A stretch of 64,000 bases of DNA from Acidobacteriota bacterium (GTDB lineage: Bacteria; Acidobacteriota; Blastocatellia; Pyrinomonadales; Pyrinomonadaceae), in contig JADJBB010000021.1 in NCBI GenBank assembly GCA_016703965.1, positions 1,302,001 through 1,366,000 on the forward strand, read 5' to 3'. Below are positions 45,354 to 52,893 of this stretch, piece after piece. Position numbers and translations under genes: made by a program. Below the pieces are notes generated by a model. That model made no database searches. It was not told the origin of the DNA and was given only the letters and a program-made list of their open reading frames with translations. Each line of letters begins with the position of its first letter. Within the stretch, counting starts at the first letter, position 1.

Positions 45354-47677
45354 TATTTTTGAGCTGCCGCTCGAATCTCGGCGACGGCTGACGGATCTTC
45401 GAGCGCGGACAGGTCGCCGGCATCTTCGCCTAAATAAGCCGAGCGGATCACGCGGCGCATGACCTTCGCATTGCGGGTTTTAGGGATCGCCGACACGAAA
45501 TGGATCTTCGACGGAGCAAGCGGTTTGCCCATGTCTTTGGCGACGAGAGCTTTGAGCTCTGTCTGGAGTGCAAGCACCCTTGCTTGCCCGTTTTCATCTC
45601 CTCTCTCACGAGCAAGCAAGGGTGCTTGCTCTCCAGTCAAAACCACAAACGCTACCATCGCCGTTCCCTTTACCTCATCCGGAACGCCGATCACGGCTGC
45701 TTCTGTAACCATCGGATGAGCAACGAGCAAACTCTCGACCTCGGCGGGGCCGACGCGTTTGCCGGCGACTTTTAGCGTGTCGTCGCTGCGGCCGAGGATG
45801 AACCAGTGGCCGTCCTTGTCCCGCATCGCAAAATCGCCGTGAACCCAAATGTCTTTGAATCGCCGCCAATACGTGTCGAGATAGCGTTCCTTCTCTTGCC
45901 AAAACCCACGTGCCATTCCGATCCACGGCTGTTTGATGACCAGCTCGCCGACCTTTCCGGGGCCGACGGGATTGCCTTCTTCATCGAGAATATCCACGTC
46001 CATTCCCGGACACGGAGCAGGAAACGAACACGGCTTGATCGGCAGGAGCGGATTGCCCATCAGAATGCCCCCCGCGATCTCGGTGCCGCCGCTGTAGTTG
46101 ATGATCGGGAGCTTAGAATTGCCCACCTTCTCAAACAACCACCACCATGGAGCCGGATTCCAGGGCTCACCGGTCGAGGCGAAGATGCGGAGTGCGGAGA
46201 GGTCATGGCGTTCGTGCGGGTCGGAACCGCCTGCGTGAGCGGGCGGAACGCTGTCTGAGCGTGAAGCATCTTTGATCTCCCGCACATCGTTACCGTCAAC
46301 GCTCGTTCCCCCCGCTGACGCAGGGGGTTCTGACATGGCGAGCGACCGGACAAGCGTCGGTGAGATCCCGAGCACCTCGACCTTATGCTTCGCGCAGAAT
46401 TCCCACATGCGGTCGGGCGTTGGATAGTCCGGGGCTCCGTCGTAGATGCAGATCGTCGCACCGTTTATCAACGCCCCATAGATCAGCCACGGGCCCATCA
46501 TCCAGCCGATGTCGGTGTACCACGAGATCCGCGTGCCTTTGCCCACATCCGTCCCAAACGCCATGTCCTGGGCCGCCTTTATCGGAAAACTCGCGTGCGT
46601 GTGTGCAATGCCCTTAGGCTTACCGGTCGTACCGGAGGTGTAGAGGATGATGAGCGGATCTTCGGCGGAGGTTGGTTCGGGCTTTGCGAGATTGTCGTTC
46701 GACAGATAGTCAAAAACCGCACTGTAATAAACAAAACCATCGCCTATTGCCTCATTCGGTTCAGCGAGTCCGCTCACCATGAAAACCCTATTGCCTTTAG
46801 ACGAATCGATAGAAGGGCAACGACGCACTGCTTCACGAGCAACATCAAGAGCATTGAAAGCTTTCCCACGACGAGTGAAACCGTCACAGGTGAACAGTCC
46901 TTTGGCTCCAACCGCATTAAGCCGACTTGCTATTGCATCTACTCCGTATCCCGAAAAGACAGGAACCGCGATAGCTCCAATCCGATTTATCGCAAGGAGG
47001 GCCACAACGGTTTCCACCATCATAGGCAAATGGATTCCAATGGCGTCACCCTTATTGAAACCGAAGTGTCTTAGGTTGCTTGCGACAATGTTGACTCTGA
47101 GCAAGAGTTCAGCACATGTGAGTTCAACCGTTTTGCCTGCTTCACCTTCCCAGATCACCGCCAGCTGATCTTTCATCTTATCCGTCTGCCAGCGGTCGAG
47201 GCACATTTCGGTGATGTTGAGTCCGGCGTGGGCGGGGAACCCAGTCGCTATCGCTCCCGGTTCTGACTCGGACGCGGTCGCGTCTCCAATGTCAGTACCA
47301 CCTGCGGTAGCGGGTGGGGCATTTTGCTCGGCGTCGAGATCCCCACCCGCTACCGCAGGTGGTACTGACATAGAGTCCGACTCCGATCCGGCAGCCTCTG
47401 CGTCTCTGCGTCTCTGCGGTGAGGAAAACCAGACCGGAAATTCAACCCCGCTCGACGTATCGAGCAATTTCTCATACGGCGGATCGAATTTGATATCGAG
47501 AAACTTCAACGCCTCTTCCGTAAATTGCTCGACATCGTTTATCGAATACGCGTACAGTTCATCCCAGGTCGAGACGCCGACTTGTTTCATGAATTGGGTA
47601 AGGCGGGCGCGTTCGATGACTTCCGGCGTTGGTGTCCAGGCGATGGGTTGGTCTTCGAGGAGATTTGTTTCGTTCAT
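45353..47677 (-). CDS. AMP-dependent acyl-CoA synthetase (acetyl-/acetoacetyl-CoA synthetase-like) with repeat insertions
   Basis: Activates a carboxylic acid to acyl-CoA through an acyl-AMP. The AMP-binding motif is LYTSGTTGKPKG. The hinge/acceptor region is DDTLKVAGKRVGPAEVES and the catalytic-Lys region is PKTRNAKVMRR (the usual Gly before Lys is Ala). At 774 residues it is about 100 longer than relatives. The excess is in low-complexity pieces such as PPAVAGG, PPATAGG, PPASAGG, PPAHAGG and GEQAPLLARERGD. Each is encoded by a palindromic DNA repeat and keeps the frame. The substrate is unknown. It lies one base from the CHAD gene. Confidence 0.88.
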   Translation of the reverse strand: MNETNLLEDQPIAWTPTPEVIERARLTQFMKQVGVSTWDELYAYSINDVEQFTEEALKFLDIKFDPPYEKLLDTSSGVEFPVWFSSPQRRRDAEAAGSESDSMSVPPAVAGGDLDAEQNAPPATAGGTDIGDATASESEPGAIATGFPAHAGLNITEMCLDRWQTDKMKDQLAVIWEGEAGKTVELTCAELLLRVNIVASNLRHFGFNKGDAIGIHLPMMVETVVALLAINRIGAIAVPVFSGYGVDAIASRLNAVGAKGLFTCDGFTRRGKAFNALDVAREAVRRCPSIDSSKGNRVFMVSGLAEPNEAIGDGFVYYSAVFDYLSNDNLAKPEPTSAEDPLIILYTSGTTGKPKGIAHTHASFPIKAAQDMAFGTDVGKGTRISWYTDIGWMMGPWLIYGALINGATICIYDGAPDYPTPDRMWEFCAKHKVEVLGISPTLVRSLAMSEPPASAGGTSVDGNDVREIKDASRSDSVPPAHAGGSDPHERHDLSALRIFASTGEPWNPAPWWWLFEKVGNSKLPIINYSGGTEIAGGILMGNPLLPIKPCSFPAPCPGMDVDILDEEGNPVGPGKVGELVIKQPWIGMARGFWQEKERYLDTYWRRFKDIWVHGDFAMRDKDGHWFILGRSDDTLKVAGKRVGPAEVESLLVAHPMVTEAAVIGVPDEVKGTAMVAFVVLTGEQAPLLARERGDENGQARVLALQTELKALVAKDMGKPLAPSKIHFVSAIPKTRNAKVMRRVIRSAYLGEDAGDLSALEDPSAVAEIRAAAQK
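45564..45635. repeat. inverted repeat pair inside the synthetase gene
   Basis: TGGAGTGCAAGCACCCTTGC (45564 onward) and GCAAGGGTGCTTGCTCTCCA (to 45635) belong to 24-base arms that pair with one mismatch across a 24-base loop. It is a BIME-like pair of REP units, translated in frame near the C-terminal domain. Confidence 0.8.
46219..46334. repeat. two REP-like palindromes inside the synthetase gene
   Basis: 46219-46245 (GTCGGAACCGCCTGCG, then TGAGCGGGCGG) and 46308-46334 (CCCCCCGCTGACGCAGGGGG plus TTCTGAC) are oppositely oriented copies of the same element found in the kinase gene. They are translated as PPAHAGG and PPASAGG. Confidence 0.8.
47234..47424. repeat. cluster of REP-like repeats, including a 29-bp perfect inverted repeat
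   Basis: Three units lie side by side in coding sequence. 47234-47266 is a variant ending CCCGGTTCTGAC. 47291-47319 and 47341-47369 are perfect reverse complements (GTCAGTACCACCTGCGG...), with a 21-base loop. 47395-47424 is a CTCTGCGTCTCTGCG tandem. Together they encode an extra ~60 residues in the N-terminal third of the synthetase. Confidence 0.85.
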
Positions 47678-47710
47678 GTAGTGACTTTGCTGATCGCTGA
47701 CAGCTGACAG

Positions 47711-49228
47711 CTATCTCAGTTCCCAGATCTGGATTCGGCCTTCGGGAATTTCAATCACATCGCTCGCGGGACGGTAGTTTTGCTGCAAATATTCGGCGAG
47801 CGGGGCCGTGTGATCGCCGGCGGATCGTGCTTCCGGCGCCTTGTTATGATCGTTATTCCATAGGATATAACGCGGACGTTTCGCCGCCAAATCGGCGATG
47901 GTCTCGGCGACGTGTTCGGGCCGCGTGTAGTCGCTGTCCCAGATCTGGCCATACTTTGTCGGGTTGCGAAGCAGCAGCGGAAAATATATGTACGGCTGAT
48001 ACGCTTCGAAAACGGTGTCGCCCGGTTTCGTCCGCTCCATCAACCATTTGTAGCGCTTGTCGATGATCGGCGAAGGGTTGTAAGCCAGCATGCCCGACGG
48101 AGTTTCGAGCATCTGGTGCGGAAATGTCTGCACGCGGATCGCCTGGATCGAGCTGAGCAGAACGAAACACACGGTCACTGCGAAGAGTGCCTTCGCTGCA
48201 AATCCGAATCGCTCCTTCGCATACGAGATCAGCCATACAAACACGATCAACCCCGGCATCGCGACCTGAAAAAGGCGGCTCGTGTTCGGCGCGGTTATCG
48301 TAAAAGTAAGAACGCTGCCGACGAGGGCGACTAACACTATCCCTCGCCAATATTGCCAGTCGTGATGTTTTCGTTTGATCAGAAACACGATCCAAAACAC
48401 GAGCAAACTCAACGGCAGGCCGAACAAATAAAATAGAGAGGCTGCGGCTGAAAACGCAGTCGAAAGATCCACGATCTGGAGCGTGCTTTTGAGATCGAGG
48501 GCTAGGATGCCGAAATTATTATAAACCGCGTAATGGTAATATTTTGCAGGATATTCGAGCGTCGCCGCAAAGAAAGTTTCCGGCCCGGCAGCGTTAATAA
48601 AGTACAAACAGAGAACCGTGAGCACGACAAGAAACGACCCGGAAACCGCGCCGATCGAGCCAGCGATCTCACGCAATTTCTTGCCTGAATTCAATCCGTC
48701 CGCAACAATAAATACAACGATCGCAGCAACCACATAAACGCCCCGCTGCTGCGTGAAAAATGACGCGATCGCGCAAAAACTTCCGGCGAGCAAGAAGCCT
48801 TTGAGATCATTTCGACGCAGTAATATCCATATCGCCAGCATCAGAAATATCGGGCTGAACATCCGATGTGTTCCATCGAGGCCGTCCCAACGAAAGCCAA
48901 AGAATATGAATAGCAGCGTCGGGATGACGAAAAGGTAGCCGCCGATCACTTCTCTCGAAACTTTTAGACACGTCCACGCCGAACCGACCGCGATCGCAAC
49001 GATCGTGGCGGACAATATCCAATATTTCAGCCCGAAAATGCTGAACATCAGCCAGTACCATGCCTGGCTGCCGGGGAAGGTGAACTGGAAAAAATCGCGA
49101 TACATTACATCGCCATCGAAGAGACGCATGCCTTCGTAGAGGAACATGTGGTGGTCGACCTCGTTCAAAAACGGCGTGAACGGGAGTTTGAAAACGAGCA
49201 GAAAGACGAAAACGCCAGCCGCGAGCAC
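47711..49228 (-). CDS. GT39/ArnT-like multi-pass membrane glycosyltransferase, copy 2
   Basis: About 11 hydrophobic helices and the motif GDVMYRDFF after the first helix, placed like the catalytic Asp region of dolichyl-phosphate-mannose-type (GT-C) transferases. FFTQQRGVY follows in loop 3-4. A C-terminal soluble domain (YKWLMERTKPGDTVFEAYQPYIYFPLLL...PTKYGQIWDSDYTRP) is shared with the gene upstream. The start is uncertain: GTG at 49228 has no good ribosome site, while GGGAGATAAAG farther upstream would suit an ATA start near 49262. Donor and acceptor are unknown. Confidence 0.72.
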   Translation of the reverse strand: MLAAGVFVFLLVFKLPFTPFLNEVDHHMFLYEGMRLFDGDVMYRDFFQFTFPGSQAWYWLMFSIFGLKYWILSATIVAIAVGSAWTCLKVSREVIGGYLFVIPTLLFIFFGFRWDGLDGTHRMFSPIFLMLAIWILLRRNDLKGFLLAGSFCAIASFFTQQRGVYVVAAIVVFIVADGLNSGKKLREIAGSIGAVSGSFLVVLTVLCLYFINAAGPETFFAATLEYPAKYYHYAVYNNFGILALDLKSTLQIVDLSTAFSAAASLFYLFGLPLSLLVFWIVFLIKRKHHDWQYWRGIVLVALVGSVLTFTITAPNTSRLFQVAMPGLIVFVWLISYAKERFGFAAKALFAVTVCFVLLSSIQAIRVQTFPHQMLETPSGMLAYNPSPIIDKRYKWLMERTKPGDTVFEAYQPYIYFPLLLRNPTKYGQIWDSDYTRPEHVAETIADLAAKRPRYILWNNDHNKAPEARSAGDHTAPLAEYLQQNYRPASDVIEIPEGRIQIWELR

Positions 49229-49266
49229 GACGGCTTTTGGGACTAGCGATGTCTTTTTCGGATCGT

Positions 49267-50856
49267 TTATCGCGGCTTTATCTCCCAGATCTGTACGGGT
49301 TTGCTGTCGATCTCGTAAACTTCGCCGATCGGCGTGTAATTTTGCAGCATGAAATCGGCGAGAGGGCCGGTGTGATCGCCCGACCCTCGCGGCGTTGCGG
49401 ACGGCAGATAGCCGTTGTCGAACAGGATGAAACGCGGCCTTTTCGCCGTCAGATCGCTGATGACCTCATTGACCTGTTCGGGCCGTGTGTAGCCGTTCGA
49501 CCAGATCTGGCTGTACCGCGTCGGGTTTTTGAGCTGCAGCGGGAAATAGACGAAGGGCTCATAAACTTCGAAAAAATAGTCGCCCGGCTGGACGTTTTTC
49601 GACAGCCATTGATACCGATGGGCCTGCGGCGACGCGACCATCGTCAGTTTGCCGACAGGGAAATCGAGATCGACAAATTCCCAATGCGTCTGCATCCTGA
49701 TCGCCTGAAAGGCTCCCAAAAGCAGCAGGACGCCAATGGCAGCGTGGGCGAATCGCCGCTTCACGTTCCACGAAAAATCGATCCTGTCCAAAAGCCAAAC
49801 CAGCACGATCAGCGACGGTCCGGCGATCTGGAACAGGCGAAACTGATTCGGAGCGGTCGTGCTGAGCGTCAGAAAAAACCCAGTCAAGCCGATCAGGATC
49901 GGGAATCGCCAGGTTTGCCAGTCGAGATGCTTGCGGTTTTTTAAAAAAAGAGCAAGTAAAACGACGTTCACAAACGGCAACGCGATCGCGTAAAAGATCG
50001 TTGGGGCTAATTCCAGAATGTCGGACACTGATTCGATCGCGAAGGCCTTTTTCAGATCGATAAAATAAACGCCAAAATTATTCGGATGGCCGTAACTGTA
50101 ATATTTGTAAGGATATGCGAATGTCGCGTAAAAGAAATTATCGGCTCCAGCCGCGAACACAAAATACGAGCAAAGAGCGATCAGTAAAATCAAAAAGCTC
50201 AGCGTTATGACCGCTGTCGATCTAAAAAACGAAGCCCAGCTTTCGCGTGAAAAGTAGCGGTCCAGAAACAAGTAAACGACGATCGCCGTCAGCACCACAA
50301 ATCCCCGTTGCTGCGTAAAAAAAGAAGCGATCGCAAGCGAGCATCCCGCCAAAACAAGCTCAATTGAGCTTTTCCCACGCATCAATATCCAGATCGCCAG
50401 AAGAATAAATATCGGGCTAAACATCCGATGCGACCCGTCGATACCGAACCAGCGAAACCCGAAAAAGACGTAAACAACGGCAGGCAAATACGAAAGCGGC
50501 GGAGCGAGCAGCTTTTCCGAGGTCTTCAACAAAATCCACGTGGTCGAGACACCGATCGCTATCGTTACCGCACCGATGATCCAATATTTGAGCCCAAATA
50601 TTGCGAACATCGCAGCGTACAATGCTTGCGTTCCCGGTAGCGTGAATTCGAAAAAATCGCGATACATCACATCGCCATTGAACAAACGTTCGCCTTCGTA
50701 AAGAAAGATCGATTGGTCGCCGTCGGTAAAGAACGGTGTTGCCGGAAATTTGAACAGAAATAGATACAGAAATACCGTGACGGCGGGCAAAAACAGATAC
50801 TTCGGCCACGCAGGTGATATCAGATCCGCCGGGTTTTTATCGGGTATTTCAGGCAT
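49267..50856 (-). CDS. GT39/ArnT-like multi-pass membrane glycosyltransferase, copy 1
   Basis: Tandem paralogue of the gene at 47711-49228. Same GDVMYRDFF motif, FFTQQRGF loop, many hydrophobic helices and a matching C-terminal domain (PTRYSQIWSNGYTRPEQV). 529 residues from ATG 50856. GT-C enzymes use lipid-linked sugars at the outer face of the inner membrane. No export or polymerase gene is adjacent, so a lipid or protein modification role is only inference. Confidence 0.78.
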   Translation of the reverse strand: MPEIPDKNPADLISPAWPKYLFLPAVTVFLYLFLFKFPATPFFTDGDQSIFLYEGERLFNGDVMYRDFFEFTLPGTQALYAAMFAIFGLKYWIIGAVTIAIGVSTTWILLKTSEKLLAPPLSYLPAVVYVFFGFRWFGIDGSHRMFSPIFILLAIWILMRGKSSIELVLAGCSLAIASFFTQQRGFVVLTAIVVYLFLDRYFSRESWASFFRSTAVITLSFLILLIALCSYFVFAAGADNFFYATFAYPYKYYSYGHPNNFGVYFIDLKKAFAIESVSDILELAPTIFYAIALPFVNVVLLALFLKNRKHLDWQTWRFPILIGLTGFFLTLSTTAPNQFRLFQIAGPSLIVLVWLLDRIDFSWNVKRRFAHAAIGVLLLLGAFQAIRMQTHWEFVDLDFPVGKLTMVASPQAHRYQWLSKNVQPGDYFFEVYEPFVYFPLQLKNPTRYSQIWSNGYTRPEQVNEVISDLTAKRPRFILFDNGYLPSATPRGSGDHTGPLADFMLQNYTPIGEVYEIDSKPVQIWEIKPR

Positions 50857-50973
50857 TTACAGACAAGAACGTACTCCCAAAATAGCACGGATCGAGGGCG
50901 GAAAATAAGTGTTGCCCCCATATTTCGCCGCAAGGTAAAATGTATATAGAGATCCCGACTCGACCCACGCAAA

Positions 50974-51474
50974 ATGAAAAAAACAAAGCTCGATGAAAGA
51001 CTGGAAAACGCTATGAACGCGTTTTTTGAAACGCCGCCCGACCAGAGCCGTTTCGCGATGACCTACACCGGAGAATCCGCGATCGTTGTTAGTGAGAGAA
51101 CGTTCGGAGAAAAGGCCGACAGATGGACGAGCATCCTGCGCGAAATATTCTTATTCGGGCCGGGAGTTTTTTCGTTGTTTTATCTAACTCTTACGATCGC
51201 GTATTTTTACCCGACTCTGGGATTCAGTTTTCAGGGCTACCTAATGTATCTGTTTGCGGTTTTTTTGACCTACGCGGGATCTGGAAGTGTATATAAGTTG
51301 AAAAATCTGGCTGTCCCAGGCATTGTGATCGCGTTGGCATTGATGCTGGTTCTTGTCGCTCCATTAATGGCCGGCAGAGACCTTTCCGATCTTTATTTTT
51401 GGTATTCGATCTATCTATTTCCAGCAGTACTGATCATAGCCAAATTAACTCAGAGTTGGGTTGCAGAGAAATAA
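50974..51474 (+). CDS. small multi-pass membrane protein of unknown function
   Basis: 166 residues: a charged ~50-residue N-terminus (KLDERLENAMNAFFETPPDQSRF), then four hydrophobic helices (about 60-85, 88-105, 112-132, 138-160). No motif I recognise. It is divergent from the GT39 pair and followed by a good terminator, so it is a single-gene transcript. Confidence 0.6.
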   Translation: MKKTKLDERLENAMNAFFETPPDQSRFAMTYTGESAIVVSERTFGEKADRWTSILREIFLFGPGVFSLFYLTLTIAYFYPTLGFSFQGYLMYLFAVFLTYAGSGSVYKLKNLAVPGIVIALALMLVLVAPLMAGRDLSDLYFWYSIYLFPAVLIIAKLTQSWVAEK

Positions 51475-51496
51475 GACGACCAAATTCTCGAATTCG

Positions 51497-51537
51497 AACG
51501 GCGGCGAGACATTTCTCGTCGCCGTTTTGATTTTTAG
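51497..51537 (+). terminator. Rho-independent terminator
   Basis: ACGGCGGCGAGA, loop CATT, TCTCGTCGCCGT with one G-T pair, then TTTGATTTTT. It ends the small membrane protein gene. Confidence 0.85.
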
Positions 51538-51643
51538 ATCGGTTTCCGGCTATCTTATTTTCACAAACTATTTTCTGAAAATGTCATCTTAGCTCTGCGG
51601 CTAGCGCGTGGGAAATTTAACCCGCGAAACGCAAGGAAACAAA

Positions 51644-52432
51644 ATGAGCGAAAACGTGTCGCCGATCAGCCTTCCAAATAATCTTTTTGCCGGTAAAACG
51701 GCGATCGTTACCGGTGCTTCGCGCGGCGTTGGGCGGGCGACGGCGTTGCGGCTGGCTGAGGCCGGGGCGAATGTTGTGGTCAACTATCTGAGCAACGACG
51801 CCGAGGCTTTTGAGACGGTCGAGATGTGCAAGAACAAAGGCGTCGGAGCGATCTCGGTCAAGGCGGACGTTTCGGAATTTACGGGTGCTCAGGAGATCGC
51901 GAAGCAGACTTTGGAACGGTTTGGCCGCATCGATCTGCTCGTCTGCAACGCCGGTGTTTGGGACGGAGCTCCGATCGAGGAAATGTCTGAGGAGCTTTGG
52001 AATAAGGTCATCAACACCAATCTGAAATCGGCGTGGGCGATGACGAAAGCGTGTGTTCCGGCCATGAAAAAGCAGGCTTCGGCGGCGATCGTTATGGTCT
52101 CTTCGACCGCAGGGCAGCGAGGTGAGGCGAATTATTCGAATTACGCTGCATCGAAGGGCGGGCAGATCTCGTTCACCAAGGCTCTGGCCAGCGAACTTTG
52201 TCCGAAGATCCGCGTCAATGCGGTCGCTCCTGGTTGGATCGAGACGGCTATGGTCCGCGAGGTTTTTAACGATGAAGACTACAAACAAAGCGTGCTGAAA
52301 GCCATTCCATTGCAGAGAATGGCAGCAACCGACGATATCGCGGTGGCGATCTGTTTTCTTTTGTCCGATTGGTCACGGCATATCACGGGCGAGATATTGA
52401 ATATCAACGGCGGTTCTGTTTTGTGCGGATGA
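51644..52432 (+). CDS. SDR-family oxidoreductase (FabG-like)
   Basis: Rossmann NAD(P)-binding motif TGASRGVGRA near residue 30, NAGVWD, catalytic Ser in VMVSSTAG, and YAASKGG (YxxxK). The C-terminal GEILNINGGSVLCG is typical of 3-oxoacyl-ACP reductase-like SDRs. Substrate not predictable. The ATG at 51644 follows AAGGAA; the GTG at 51608 is less likely. It is separated from the downstream sulfur operon by a 460-base region of repeats and RNA structure. Confidence 0.88.
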   Translation: MSENVSPISLPNNLFAGKTAIVTGASRGVGRATALRLAEAGANVVVNYLSNDAEAFETVEMCKNKGVGAISVKADVSEFTGAQEIAKQTLERFGRIDLLVCNAGVWDGAPIEEMSEELWNKVINTNLKSAWAMTKACVPAMKKQASAAIVMVSSTAGQRGEANYSNYAASKGGQISFTKALASELCPKIRVNAVAPGWIETAMVREVFNDEDYKQSVLKAIPLQRMAATDDIAVAICFLLSDWSRHITGEILNINGGSVLCG

Positions 52433-52442
52433 CAAAATTGTA

Positions 52443-52564
52443 GGAAAATCGTCTCACTTTCGTGATATTGTGTTTTCGTAAATGAGACGATTTATTGGAA
52501 TAAGTGCAGCATTGTCAGGTGTTTAAGCCCGTCTCATTTGTCCAGGTAAGTGAGACGATTTTCC
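52443..52564. repeat. nested inverted repeat (MITE-like or double hairpin)
   Basis: The outer arms GGAAAATCGTCTCACTT (52443-52459) and AAGTGAGACGATTTTCC (52548-52564) are perfect 17-base complements. The inner arms AAATGAGACG (52480-52489) and CGTCTCATTT (52530-52539) are perfect 10-base complements. The inner and outer arms are related to each other, so four copies of a TGAGACG core occur in 120 bases. Confidence 0.85.
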
Positions 52565-52581
52565 GTCGCAAAGGTTTTTGG

Positions 52582-52611
52582 TTGACACAGCCGAAAAGAC
52601 TGTTGTAGCTT
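52582..52611 (+). promoter_or_regulatory. sigma-70-like promoter of the sulfur operon
   Basis: TTGACA (52582-52587), an 18-base spacer and TAGCTT (52606-52611), placing transcription start near 52618, directly before the structured leader. The -35 is perfect and the -10 is weak. Confidence 0.5.
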
Positions 52612-52617
52612 AGAAAG

Positions 52618-52740
52618 TGCCCCGAAGGGGTTATTGATGAGAAATATTATCATTCAGATGAACGCAGGTTGTCGCCATATGATTATGGGCGTCACGCTTG
52701 CGGTTTCTGAATGAACCTGATAATTTCAGGACTTTGAAAA
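52618..52740 (+). ncRNA. structured leader RNA upstream of the SAM-II aptamer, unknown class
   Basis: Successive hairpins are visible: CCCCGAAGGGG; then a long interrupted stem closed by CATTCAGA/TCTGAATG with inner CGCA/TGCG and CGCCATA/TATGGGCG pairs; then CCTGA-TAATT-TCAGG. I do not match it to a known riboswitch. It could be a second aptamer, a stabilising leader or a small RNA. Confidence 0.45.
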
Positions 52741-52745
52741 CCAAA

Positions 52746-52796
52746 AGCGTGGCGATTTAAGGCAACTTGCTCCACGATAAAAACTGCTAAAGCGTT
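52746..52796 (+). ncRNA. SAM-II riboswitch aptamer
   Basis: The P1 stem CGTGG (52748-52752)/CCACG (52772-52776) encloses CGATTTAA and CAACTTGC, and is followed by ATAAAAACTGCTAAAGC. This is the SAM-II pattern (stem, GATTT loop, TTGC strand, then ATAAA-GCTAAA closing the pseudoknot). SAM-II RNAs bind S-adenosylmethionine and switch off methionine genes, and the genes downstream are metY- and metX-like, which agrees. Confidence 0.82.
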
Positions 52797-52843
52797 TCGA
52801 CGAGACTTGATTTGATCGTCGACAATACGAAGAACTTTCTAGG

Positions 52844-52881
52844 AAAAGCTCTCGTGCATCTTTAGCACGAGGGCTTTTTTA
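52844..52881 (+). terminator. leader terminator (attenuator) before the sulfur operon
   Basis: AAAAGCTCTCGTGC ... GCACGAGGGCTTTT pairs over 14 bp with one G-U, followed by TTATTTTTT, and ends 13 bases before the first gene's ATG. A separate hairpin TCGACGA/TCGTCGA (52797-52822) lies between it and the aptamer. No ribosome site precedes the ATG. Control by transcription termination is inferred. Confidence 0.85.
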
Positions 52882-52893
52882 TTTTTTAAATTT

